Origin: Coriobacteriaceae bacterium
GTDB lineage: Bacteria > Actinomycetota > Coriobacteriia > Coriobacteriales > Eggerthellaceae
Direction of reading: 5' to 3'
DNA: 29,051 bases
Assembly: GCA_004555335.1 (NCBI GenBank)
Contig: SFII01000005.1
Span: 1-29,051, forward strand
The stretch's first letter is position 1, and every line of letters starts with the position of its first letter. Positions 15,526-22,990 of this stretch are shown here, piece by piece. The translations under genes were made by a program, and so were the position numbers. The notes beneath the pieces are model-generated. The model was not told where the DNA came from, searched no databases, and saw only the letters and a program-made list of their open reading frames with translations.

Positions 15526-16941
15526 ATGGCCATCAAGTTCGAGGACGTCGTCGACGTATTCAGGACCCATCCCAAGCAGGACCGTGCGCTTGTCGGTTTC
15601 AGGCGCAACTTCATCGTCGTCAGCAATCTGCTGGCGTTGGTGGTCCTGTTGGGCCTGCTGGTATTCTCGACGGTGGCGAACTACAACCAGCAGGTTGCGG
15701 AAGTCAACCGGGCCCTCGATGCGGTGGTTGTGGAAAAGCTCTGGGAAAAGGGCTACGACGTTACCGGTCATGAAGAGCGGGAAGATGAGGAACCCTCGGG
15801 TAAGGAACCCAAGAACGGCATCCAGATCTATCCGGATGGTTCGGGCGGCATCCGTTTGGAGGATTCCCTTGCAACCCCCCGAAACGTGGAGGAAGACGGT
15901 ATCGTCGCCACCATCACCTATTTCTGCGAGCCGGGCAAAACTCCCGAAGTGGAGGGTGCTTCGGCGAACCTGTCGGATGAGGTGATCGAGCAGGCGGTGG
16001 GGCTGGCGGTCGGCTATGCCCAGGAGGATGTGGGCCATATTTCCCAGGGAAGCATCGGCATCCTGGGCTTGCGCTATGCGGCGTATATCGGCGAAGAGGG
16101 CGAGGTCGCCGCGGTATTCGCTTCGGGAAACTTCATCAAGCATTCGGTGGTTTCGCTGCTTGTCGCCTTGGGTGTGACCATCTTAGGGGCCCAGGTGCTT
16201 TTGTTCTTCGCGAGCATCTTGCTTTCGTATGTGGCGGTGCGCCCCCTCGAGGAGTCCTGGAAGCGCCAGCAGCGCTTCGTTGCCGACGCGAGCCACGAAT
16301 TGAAGACGCCGCTTTCGGTGATCATGGCAAGCAACTCGCTCATGCAGGCAAGCCCCGATGCGACCGTTGCAAGCCAGAAGCGCTGGACGGATACCATCGG
16401 AAACGAGTCGGCGAGGATGCTCGAACTGGTGAACGACATGCTTTTCCTAGCCCGCTCCAACAGCGTTGCGAGCAGGGCGGAATTCGAGACCTTGGACTTC
16501 AGCCAGCTGGTGCTGGGCGAGGTCCTTCAATTCGAATCGCTCGCCTTCGAACGCGGGGTGGGCCTTTCCGAGAACATCATGGAGGGGATCTATGTCCGCG
16601 GCGAGGCGAAGCAGCTCAAGCGCTTGGTTGGGATCCTGATCGATAATGCGTGCAAGTATGCCGGGTCGGGCGGGGAAGCGGAAGTGGTGCTGCTCAAGTG
16701 GGATATCACCGTCGTGCTCCATGTGCGCAACAACGGCCCGAATATTCCCGAAGAAGACCTTCCGTATATCTTCGACCGCTTCTATCGGGCGGATAAGGCG
16801 CGAAATCGTCAACGGGGCGGTTTCGGTTTGGGCCTTGCCATCGCCAAGGATGTGGTCGAAACCCATAGCGGCACCATCAGCGCGTCGAATGAAGGCGAAT
16901 GGACCTGCTTCACCGTCCGCCTTCCCTATGCGGTGAGGTAA
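15526..16941 (+). CDS. Sensor histidine kinase
   Basis: A membrane kinase of 471 residues. Helix 1 is at about 28-48 and helix 2 at about 206-232, enclosing an extracytoplasmic sensor of roughly 155 residues with no domain I recognise; it contains a charged stretch near 82-100. H257 in FVADASHELKTPLSV is the phosphorylated residue. The ATPase has an N box (LIDNACKYAG), an F-box-like region (FDRFYRADK) and a G box (GGFGLGLAIAKDVV). ATG 15526 is 3 nt after the response regulator stop, so the pair is co-transcribed. The signal cannot be read from sequence. Confidence 0.93.
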   Translation: MAIKFEDVVDVFRTHPKQDRALVGFRRNFIVVSNLLALVVLLGLLVFSTVANYNQQVAEVNRALDAVVVEKLWEKGYDVTGHEEREDEEPSGKEPKNGIQIYPDGSGGIRLEDSLATPRNVEEDGIVATITYFCEPGKTPEVEGASANLSDEVIEQAVGLAVGYAQEDVGHISQGSIGILGLRYAAYIGEEGEVAAVFASGNFIKHSVVSLLVALGVTILGAQVLLFFASILLSYVAVRPLEESWKRQQRFVADASHELKTPLSVIMASNSLMQASPDATVASQKRWTDTIGNESARMLELVNDMLFLARSNSVASRAEFETLDFSQLVLGEVLQFESLAFERGVGLSENIMEGIYVRGEAKQLKRLVGILIDNACKYAGSGGEAEVVLLKWDITVVLHVRNNGPNIPEEDLPYIFDRFYRADKARNRQRGGFGLGLAIAKDVVETHSGTISASNEGEWTCFTVRLPYAVR

Positions 16942-16943
16942 CC

Positions 16944-16970
16944 CGCGGCGCCCATCTTGCCGGCGCCGCG
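16944..16970 (+). terminator. GC-rich hairpin after the histidine kinase
   Basis: A perfect 9-bp stem, 16944-16952 with 16962-16970, has a 9-nt loop and no T-run. It is followed at once by the tRNA terminator on the opposite strand, which may act in both directions. Confidence 0.45.
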
Positions 16971-16980
16971 ACGGTGGGGC

Positions 16981-17012
16981 GAAACAAGAAAAGCAGCCCG
17001 AAGGCTGCTTTG
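16981..17012 (-). terminator. Terminator of the tRNA-Leu transcript
   Basis: Read on the minus strand, AAAGCAGCC pairs with GGCTGCTTT around a TTCG loop and is followed by TCTTGTTTC. It lies 9 nt past the tRNA CCA end. Confidence 0.85.
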
Positions 17013-17020
17013 CAATCAAC

Positions 17021-17104
17021 TGGTGCCCGGGGCGGGATTTGAACCCGCACGTCTTGCGACAGAGGTTTTTGAGACCACCGCGTCTGCCGTTCCGCCACCC
17101 GGGC
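17021..17104 (-). tRNA. tRNA-Leu (anticodon CAA)
   Basis: This is an 84-nt cloverleaf on the minus strand. The acceptor stem is GCCCGGG with CCCGGGC, followed by A and an encoded CCA. The T arm is GCGGG-TTCAAAT-CCCGC, and the long variable arm is typical of Leu. The anticodon loop is CTCAAAA, giving anticodon CAA, which reads UUG codons. One feature stands out: the anticodon stem GTGGT/ACCTC leaves a U-U opposition at the second pair (28-42). It is the only minus-strand gene I accept besides the one at the window edge. Confidence 0.95.
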
Positions 17105-17114
17105 GTAGACTGAT

Positions 17115-17142
17115 AGTATAAACGAAGACCGATAGTTTGCAA
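17115..17142 (-). promoter_or_regulatory. Promoter of tRNA-Leu
   Basis: On the minus strand, TTGCAA (17137-17142) and TATACT (17115-17120) are separated by 16 nt and lie just upstream of the tRNA. This is one of the few -35/-10 pairs with good spacing in the window. Confidence 0.75.
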
Positions 17143-17173
17143 GCTGCCCGTAAGAAGTATTCGGGCGGCTTTT
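17141..17173 (+). promoter_or_regulatory. Terminator-like hairpin in the dipeptidase leader
   Basis: A 10-bp stem, 17141-17150 with 17162-17171, has one G-T wobble and an 11-nt loop, and is followed by TT then GCC. It ends 8 nt before the AAGGAG site of the dipeptidase. A + strand TATAAA (17117-17122) upstream could launch a transcript that meets this hairpin at once. Confidence 0.45.
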
Positions 17174-17191
17174 GCCGTGGAAGGAGCTTTC

Positions 17192-18604
17192 GTGCTGGAC
17201 CCCCGCCTGAACGATGAATTGGACGCGTATCTGGACCGTAATTGGGAGGCCATGATTTCCGAACTCGACCGGCTGGTCCGCATCGAGAGCGTGGAAGACA
17301 GGTCGCAGGCGTGCGAGGGCGCGCCCTATGGCCCCGGGCCCGCCAGGGCGCTTGAGGAAGCGCTTGCGCTTTGGGCTTCGTATGGTTTCGAGCCGCATGA
17401 TTGCCAGGGGCATGTGGGATATGCGGATTGGCAGGGCGAGAGCCTCGTCCAGATAGGCATCATCGGGCACGTCGACGTGGTTCCCGCAGGGCAGGGCTGG
17501 TCTTTCCCGCCTTTCCGGGTGACCCGTCGCGACGGCTTCCTTTTGGGCAGGGGTGTTTCCGACGACAAGGGCCCCATGCTCATGGCGCTCCACGCAGCGC
17601 ATTTCTGGATGGAGAAGGGGCGGCGATTCCCCTATACCCTGCGCTTCATCATCGGCAACAACGAGGAAACCGGCATGCATGACCTGGAGTACTACCAGGA
17701 GCGCTTCGACGATCCCGCGCTGCTGTTTTCCCCCGACGACGAATTCCCCGTCTGCTATGGCGAAAAGGGCGTCTTCCAAGGTGTGGTGAAGAGCGCCCCG
17801 ATCGAAGGGGGACGGATCTTGGAATGGGAAGCGGGCATGGCGGTGAACGCGGTTCCCGGCACGGCGCGCGCGGTTGTCGCCTGCCGGATGGGGGAACTGG
17901 GCGGGATTCCCGACTGCATCCGCGCAGTAGAGCGCGAAGACGGTGCGGTCGAGCTTTCCGCCTCGGGTGTGCAGGCCCACGCCTCGACACCCGAAGAGGG
18001 CGAAAGCGCCCTTGCCCACCTGGCCGGTTTCCTGCTTCATGCGGGCGTGTTGGAGGGGGCCGAGCTCGAATGGATGGAGCTTGTACATGACGTGTGCTCG
18101 AGCTTCGACGGTTCGGGTCTGGATCTGGCCTGCGAGGATGGGGACTTCGGTCCCCTGACTCTGGTAGGCGGGGTCGCATCGCTCGAGGATGGCCGCCTCA
18201 CCCAGACCATAGACATCCGTTTCGGAAGCGGGATCACCCCCGAAAGGCTGACCGAGGTGTTAGAGGCTAGGGCGGACCTCTGCGGTGCGCGCTTCGAGCT
18301 GCTCCATTGCATGCCCCTGTTCGCCCAGGACAAGGATGGCGATCTGGTGCAGACCCTGCTCGGGAGCTATCGGGATGTGACCGGCGACATGCAGGAACCG
18401 TTCACGATCGGCGGTGCGACCTATTCCCGCCACTTCAAGGCGGGCGTGGGATTCGGCGTCGATGTCCATGGGCAGTCGAGGCCTTCCTGGGTAGGCAGCA
18501 TGCATGCTGCCGATGAGGGGGTTTCCGAAGAGGCCCTGAAGAGCGCTTTCAAGGTGTATGCGGTAGCGATCGAGCGTTTGATGGATTTGGAGATAGGATT
18601 CTAG
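17192..18604 (+). CDS. M20 family dipeptidase (PepV-like)
   Basis: A cytosolic zinc dipeptidase of 470 residues, the usual size for the PepV/Sapep group that cleaves dipeptides with a free N-terminus. The metal site is complete: His/Asp in GHVDVVP, bridging Asp in GVSDDKGP, the Glu pair in NNEETG, Asp in SPDDEFP, and a C-terminal His in GVDVHGQSRPSW. YSRHFKAGVGFG supplies substrate-binding residues. GTG 17192 is chosen because AAGGAG (17181-17186) lies 5 nt upstream; an in-frame GTG at 17177 would put that site inside the gene. It is transcribed away from the tRNA and is apparently monocistronic. Confidence 0.9.
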   Translation: MLDPRLNDELDAYLDRNWEAMISELDRLVRIESVEDRSQACEGAPYGPGPARALEEALALWASYGFEPHDCQGHVGYADWQGESLVQIGIIGHVDVVPAGQGWSFPPFRVTRRDGFLLGRGVSDDKGPMLMALHAAHFWMEKGRRFPYTLRFIIGNNEETGMHDLEYYQERFDDPALLFSPDDEFPVCYGEKGVFQGVVKSAPIEGGRILEWEAGMAVNAVPGTARAVVACRMGELGGIPDCIRAVEREDGAVELSASGVQAHASTPEEGESALAHLAGFLLHAGVLEGAELEWMELVHDVCSSFDGSGLDLACEDGDFGPLTLVGGVASLEDGRLTQTIDIRFGSGITPERLTEVLEARADLCGARFELLHCMPLFAQDKDGDLVQTLLGSYRDVTGDMQEPFTIGGATYSRHFKAGVGFGVDVHGQSRPSWVGSMHAADEGVSEEALKSAFKVYAVAIERLMDLEIGF

Positions 18605-18799
18605 CCCCCGGCTTCTGCGCTCCTGCTTTCGGGCGGGGCAGGGCCACTGCGGCCGCGCCCGCTTCGGTGCCCGAAGGAGGGATCGAAGCGGCAATCGGGC
18701 CGGTTTTCCTCCGCAAGGTAACGCGAGAATGCGTATTCGGAAACGGATTGTTGCATTCGCGGATTTCTTCTGCGTTCATAGGAGAAGCCAATGGTTACT
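18605..18799. other. Intergenic stretch between dipeptidase and L,D-transpeptidase
   Basis: No gene is seen. CTTCGG/CCGAAG (18662-18667 with 18671-18676) forms a tight hairpin that competes with a second pairing to CGAAGCGG at 18684-18691. A weak 4-bp GC stem before TTTT at 18704-18707 may be the dipeptidase terminator. Confidence 0.4.
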
Positions 18800-18808
18800 T
18801 GCTAGAAT
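18800..18808 (+). promoter_or_regulatory. Extended -10 promoter element upstream of the L,D-transpeptidase
   Basis: TGC-TAGAAT followed by G, ending 38 nt before ATG 18847. This is nearly the same spacing as for the response regulator promoter. Confidence 0.6.
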
Positions 18809-18846
18809 GTTCGGTCGGAGAAGGTCGCGTCCAGTAAAGAAGAGAA

Positions 18847-20658
18847 ATGATCAGACGAAACAAGATACAGGGTAAGCATGCCGCTCATGCGAAAAAGGAA
18901 GTAAAGGCGAAAGCAGGGGAAGAGAAGGCTGTCTCCCCAGGTCACGCTACGGAAAATAATGAGGATCCGCTGGAGGGCGATCCGGTATCCACTGAGCCGG
19001 AGAGCCTTTTCACCGAGCTTCCGAAAATCGAGGTGAAGCAACCTGCGGCCTTTACGGTGCCCATGGTTGGCGATTCCGTTCCCAGCGAGGGCGAGACCGT
19101 CCGCATGGATTTCGTTCCCGAGCAGGGCGGTCAGGAAGCCGCCGCGCATCCTTCCCTTGCGGGCATCCCCCCGATTGTTTCGGACGACGCGTCTTTCCAG
19201 TCGCCCGAATGGAGTCCTATCGAGCCCGAAAAGCAGCGCGAGCCCATCGACAAGAAGAAGCTCGGCATCGTGCTGGGTTCCGTATTCGGCGTGCTTCTGC
19301 TCATCTACCTGATCGGCATGCTGGTGTTCAGCGGCCGTTTCTACCCCAATACCGAAATCGGTGGCGAGGATATCTCCATGCAGACCATCGCCGATGCAGC
19401 GAATACCATCGATGGCATCGCCTCCGATTATTCCATCGAGGTCAAGGGCGAGGGTTTGGATTTCTCCGTGTCCTCCGAGGAAATGGGCATCGACATCGAC
19501 GGATCGAAGGTGGCGGGCGACGCGCATGCGAAGGTGCCTTCGTGGGGCTGGCCCGTGTACGTGCTCAAGCACAACGATCTGTCCGATTGCCTGGCTGCCC
19601 AGTACAACGAGGGAGGCTTGAAGGAAATCGTCGATGCGAATGTAGAGGAATGGAATGCGAACGCATCCGATCCCACCGATGCGACCATCGCATACAATTC
19701 CGATTCCAAGAAGTTCGAAGTAGTCCCCGAGGCAACGGGTGAGAAGCTCGACGCTGCGGCGGTGCTCGAAGTGGTGGACGAAGCAGCCCTGGAGATGGAA
19801 CCCAAGGCTGAAATCGGCGAGGACCAGCTGCTCCAGCCTGCCGTCCTGAAAGACGATGAGCGCCTCGCGAAGGCGGTTGAGGACGCGAACGGTTATATCT
19901 CCGCCGATATCGCGGTGAAGATGGACGGTCACGACGCCGGAACCATCGACGGTGATCAGATCTCCCAGTGGGTTACCCTCGATGGCGACTTGAATGCCAC
20001 CTTCGATGAGGAAGCCATGGACGCTTGGCTGACCGACTTCGGCAACGATTTGGATACCATCGGCAGCGAGCGTACCTATACCCGTCCCGATGGCAAGGAA
20101 GTGACCGTGGAAGGCGGCACCTACGGTTGGGAAGTGGATAGCGCCGCCCTGGTCGATACCGTCCGCGATGCGATCGTGAATGGCACCCAGGGAGAGGTCG
20201 AGGTTCCCGTGATCGCTTCCGGCGTGTACTACAACGCCGAAAACGGCGTCGACTGGGCGGATTATCTGGACGTCGACCTGAGCGAGCAGCATGCGCGCTA
20301 TATCACCGAGTCCGGCGAGGTCATTTGGGAAAGCGATGTGGTCACGGGCACTCCGGACGGCGTGCACGATACCCCTACGGGCGTGTGGACGCTCTTCAGC
20401 ATGGAAAGCCCTGCAACCCTGAAGGGCGATATCCAGGTCGCGACCGGCCAGCCCGAATACGAAACCCAGGTGCAGTACTGGATGCCCTTTACCTATTCGG
20501 GCTGCGGTTTCCATGACGCAACCTGGCAGCCCGCCTTCGGAGGCAGCCTGTACACGCAGGGCTATGGATCCCATGGTTGCGTGAACCTTCCCTACGATGC
20601 CGCGGCCTCCCTGTTCGAGAAGGCATCGGTGGGCTTGCCCGTCGTGGTCCACTGGTAA
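18847..20658 (+). CDS. Membrane-anchored L,D-transpeptidase (YkuD domain)
   Basis: A 603-residue cell-wall enzyme that would make 3-3 peptidoglycan cross-links or attach proteins to the wall. The layout is a hydrophilic cytosolic N-terminus (1 to about 136) rich in Lys, Glu and Pro; one transmembrane helix (about 138-160, after DKKKLG); an extended extracellular region with putative peptidoglycan-binding (YoaR/PG_binding_4-like) repeats; and a C-terminal YkuD domain. The catalytic motif is intact, with H576-G577-C578 in YGSHGCVNLP, preceded by the TPTGVWTL and GCGFHDATW segments. ATG 18847 follows a purine-rich AAAGAAGAG. It is followed by a strong terminator. Confidence 0.9.
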   Translation: MIRRNKIQGKHAAHAKKEVKAKAGEEKAVSPGHATENNEDPLEGDPVSTEPESLFTELPKIEVKQPAAFTVPMVGDSVPSEGETVRMDFVPEQGGQEAAAHPSLAGIPPIVSDDASFQSPEWSPIEPEKQREPIDKKKLGIVLGSVFGVLLLIYLIGMLVFSGRFYPNTEIGGEDISMQTIADAANTIDGIASDYSIEVKGEGLDFSVSSEEMGIDIDGSKVAGDAHAKVPSWGWPVYVLKHNDLSDCLAAQYNEGGLKEIVDANVEEWNANASDPTDATIAYNSDSKKFEVVPEATGEKLDAAAVLEVVDEAALEMEPKAEIGEDQLLQPAVLKDDERLAKAVEDANGYISADIAVKMDGHDAGTIDGDQISQWVTLDGDLNATFDEEAMDAWLTDFGNDLDTIGSERTYTRPDGKEVTVEGGTYGWEVDSAALVDTVRDAIVNGTQGEVEVPVIASGVYYNAENGVDWADYLDVDLSEQHARYITESGEVIWESDVVTGTPDGVHDTPTGVWTLFSMESPATLKGDIQVATGQPEYETQVQYWMPFTYSGCGFHDATWQPAFGGSLYTQGYGSHGCVNLPYDAAASLFEKASVGLPVVVHW

Positions 20659-20691
20659 GCGGTTCCGCAGGAAGGGAAACGATACTGTCTG

Positions 20692-20718
20692 GCGCTCGCC
20701 GAAAGGCGGGCGCTTTTT
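20692..20718 (+). terminator. Rho-independent terminator after the L,D-transpeptidase
   Basis: The 9-bp stem GCGCTCGCC/GGCGGGCGC (one wobble) closes on GAAA and is followed by TTTTT. Confidence 0.92.
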
Positions 20719-21160
20719 CGTGGCCTTGGGGTCCGTCTCGTGCGGGGGCTTGCCGGGCACCCGTCGTGCACGGGTTTGTGCCGGGGGTGCCGGAGGCTGA
20801 TCCGTGTCGGGGGGCGTGTGGTTCGCGGTGTCCCCGAGTTCCTTTACGGCTTGCATTCGTTGCATGTCGTACTGGGGAGCCGTGTGATTTGCCGACATTC
20901 CGGATTGATGGGCGTTTCTACAAAACCCCAGGACAGAAGCCTATCCATAGAATGCATGATAGGCATGGTCCGGGAAAGATGATGGAAATCGCCTTCCTGC
21001 ACGATAGACGCGAAGGCGTTTTCGGGGCATTCTTTATACCGTGGCAGGGGCATATCGGCGCCTGCCCGGGTGTGCCGGCGTATCCGATCCGGCCGCCTTG
21101 CAATCATGTCGCTTTCGGGCTGCTTGCGCGCAAAGAGGCGCGTTGCCCGGGATAGGAAAC
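20719..21160. other. Long intergenic stretch before tatA with no convincing gene
   Basis: Open frames exist on both strands here, but none has a ribosome site, a protein family match I recognise, or the codon pattern of the neighbours. The first 100 nt is unusually G-rich. A TATACC hexamer at 21035-21040 could start the tatA transcript. Downstream, a two-part hairpin (21116-21120 with 21145-21149, enclosing 21127-21131 with 21138-21142) lies about 17 nt before the tatA ribosome site. It may be a decayed gene or hold an unrecognised small RNA; I cannot tell which. Confidence 0.4.
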
Positions 21161-21179
21161 GAAAGAAAGGACCAACCCT

Positions 21180-21464
21180 ATGAAATTCGGCGGAATCGGC
21201 GTTCCCGAGCTCCTCATCATCCTTGCAGTCGTCCTGCTCATCTTCGGACCCAAGAACCTTCCCAAGTTGGGCTCCGCCATCGGCAGGACGGTGAAGAACC
21301 TGCGCGAGGGTATGAACAGTGCCCCCGATATCGAGATCGATGAAGACGACAAGAAGGCCGAAAAGGACGCCGACGAAGCGGAAGAGGCCGAAGAAGAGCC
21401 CGAGCGCAAGGTCGTGAAGCGCCGCAAGAATGCAGCCGAAGAACCTGCGGAAGAGGAAGAATAG
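21180..21464 (+). CDS. tatA: Sec-independent protein translocase subunit TatA
   Basis: This 94-residue protein belongs to the twin-arginine pathway, which exports folded and often cofactor-loaded proteins. The N-terminal helix (about 8-24, VPELLIILAVVLLIF) is followed by the hinge FGPKNLPKLG and an amphipathic helix (SAIGRTVKNLREGM). The tail is highly charged and ends in poly-Glu, common in TatA. TatB is not excluded by sequence, but the short tail favours TatA/E. ATG 21180 follows AAAGGA. No tatC is adjacent. Its nearness to molybdenum cofactor genes fits export of MGD enzymes. Confidence 0.92.
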   Translation: MKFGGIGVPELLIILAVVLLIFGPKNLPKLGSAIGRTVKNLREGMNSAPDIEIDEDDKKAEKDADEAEEAEEEPERKVVKRRKNAAEEPAEEEE

Positions 21465-21491
21465 CCCCTTCGACCTGTTCGAGGATTACCG

Positions 21492-21519
21492 AGCACCGTC
21501 TCTATGGCGGTGCTTTTTC
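21492..21519 (+). terminator. Rho-independent terminator after tatA
   Basis: A 9-bp stem (21492-21500 with 21506-21514, one wobble) has a 5-nt loop and is followed by TTTTT. Confidence 0.9.
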
Positions 21520-21572
21520 TGTCTGGGGCGTATGATGCCCATGCAGCAGGTGCGGGGTGCCTTCCGTTCGTC

Positions 21573-21581
21573 TGCTACCAT
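21573..21581 (+). promoter_or_regulatory. Extended -10 promoter element of the luxR-mobBA operon
   Basis: TGC-TACCAT followed by G lies 31 nt before ATG 21613 and just after the tatA terminator. It matches the recurrent window pattern with one difference. Confidence 0.5.
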
Positions 21582-21612
21582 GTGCCGGAAAAGGATCGGA
21601 AGGAGATGGAAG

Positions 21613-22989
21613 ATGGCGGACCAGAAGCTGCCGCTTGACGGGCTTTCGTTCAGGCGAATCGTGGGTTTCGCCTGCAGCCAGTCCTTCATCATCTCCGTCT
21701 TCCATCTGGGGATGGGTTTTGCCGGGGACGGCGCCTTTCCGAGTGGTCCGTTCGGCGGATTCGACCTGATCTGCGCGCTTGTTTCCCTATTCGCGGGTTT
21801 CGTCGTGCTGTCGAGCTTGCCGGAGAAGATCCGTTTCGCAATACTTTCACGGCCTGCGCTCGTATTCGGCGGCGTGCTGATGGCGCTGGCGTTCCTCTGT
21901 CCTGCAAGTTTGCCGCAGGCTGTGCGCTTTGCTGCCGATTGCGTGCTCGGCGCATGCTGCTCCTTCCAGGTCGCTGCATGGGGCAGGTCGTTCGGCGCCC
22001 TTGAAACCGAGGGCTTCCTGGTCGAGATGCTCGCGGGCTTCCTGCTTGGGGCGCTGCTCTGCCTGCTTTTCTCCTTGGTGTCGGAATCAGGGGCCTTCGC
22101 GCTGATGGCCGTTTTTCCCATTGCGAGTGCGGCCTGGATCGACGCCCCGCAGGCGCCCGGTATCCGTTCGGTTCCGGATTCGGAAGACCTTGCGATTGCC
22201 CAGATGCTTTCCGTGAAGGTGATGTGCGGCACCTTCTGCTTCGGTCTCTCTGCAGGTTTGATCGGCGGTATCCCTTCCGCGGGGTCATGGTCGGTCGGCT
22301 TGCTTTCCGCGCTTCTGTTCGCCGCCTTCCTTGTGGGGACGCTTTCGATCGTGCTTTCCGATGGTTTCGGGAAGGGCGATTCGCTGAACAAGTCCTACCG
22401 GCTTTCGGTGTTCCTATTCCTTGCAGGCATTCTTGCCGTTTCGCTTTCCGGAGGAGGAGGGTTTCCCATCGAGGGAACCGATGTGATGCTCGCGGGCTTC
22501 TTGGGCCTGCAGGCGATACTGGCTTGCCTGTTCTTGACGGTTTCCAGGCTCCGCAAGGCGGATGGGGCCGTTGCCTTCTCGAGCGGTTTCGCCTGCCTGT
22601 TCGGGGGCCAGGCGGCAGGGTTGCTCTTTTCCATGGGTGCGCTTCCCGCGCTTGGGGCGCCTGGGTACCTGCCGATCGTCTTCGCCGGCTTGATCGCGCT
22701 TGCGGCGTGCATCTTCCTGTTCACAGAGCGCGATTTCGACAGCATTTCGAAGACGGTTGCGGAAGACGACCGTTTCGAGGCGGCATGCGCATCGATTGCC
22801 TCCGACTTCTGCCTTTCCAAGCGAGAGGCGCAGGTGCTGCCGCTCGTGCTCCGCGGCCGTACGAGCAGCCGCATCGCCGAGGAGCTGGGTATTTCCAAGA
22901 GCACGGTCGACACCCATTTGCGCCATATCTATTCCAAGTGCGATGTATCGGGGAGACAGGGGCTGATAGATCTGAAGGAGGGCAGATAG
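21613..22989 (+). CDS. Membrane-embedded LuxR-type transcriptional regulator
   Basis: A 458-residue protein. The first roughly 385 residues are very hydrophobic, about 10-12 helices, reminiscent of an MFS-like bundle but without transporter motifs I can identify. The last roughly 65 residues form a LuxR/FixJ DNA-binding domain: LSKREAQVLPLVLRGRTSSR, IAEELGISKSTVDTHLRHIY and the final helix. Proteins with this layout are abundant in Eggerthellaceae and usually sit beside the genes they control. ATG 21613 follows AAGGAG (21600-21605) at 7 nt; upstream in-frame ATGs run through the tatA terminator and are rejected. The mobBA start codon is 2 nt after its stop, so it probably regulates or is co-expressed with that gene. 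The ligand is unknown. Confidence 0.88.
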   Translation: MADQKLPLDGLSFRRIVGFACSQSFIISVFHLGMGFAGDGAFPSGPFGGFDLICALVSLFAGFVVLSSLPEKIRFAILSRPALVFGGVLMALAFLCPASLPQAVRFAADCVLGACCSFQVAAWGRSFGALETEGFLVEMLAGFLLGALLCLLFSLVSESGAFALMAVFPIASAAWIDAPQAPGIRSVPDSEDLAIAQMLSVKVMCGTFCFGLSAGLIGGIPSAGSWSVGLLSALLFAAFLVGTLSIVLSDGFGKGDSLNKSYRLSVFLFLAGILAVSLSGGGGFPIEGTDVMLAGFLGLQAILACLFLTVSRLRKADGAVAFSSGFACLFGGQAAGLLFSMGALPALGAPGYLPIVFAGLIALAACIFLFTERDFDSISKTVAEDDRFEAACASIASDFCLSKREAQVLPLVLRGRTSSRIAEELGISKSTVDTHLRHIYSKCDVSGRQGLIDLKEGR

Positions 22990-22990
22990 C

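Noticed and set aside
18643..18650. GCCACTG, resembling a cobalamin riboswitch box
   Set aside because: The other conserved cobalamin riboswitch segments are absent, and the downstream gene is a cell-wall transpeptidase. Likely chance.
20577..21155. A 192-codon plus-strand open frame running from the L,D-transpeptidase end toward tatA
   Set aside because: It starts inside the YkuD active site, passes through the terminator at 20692-20718, and resembles no protein family. It lacks a ribosome site.
21430..21612. An upstream start for the membrane LuxR regulator
   Set aside because: It would begin inside tatA and cross a clear terminator and the promoter-like element at 21573. ATG 21613 has a well-spaced AAGGAG.
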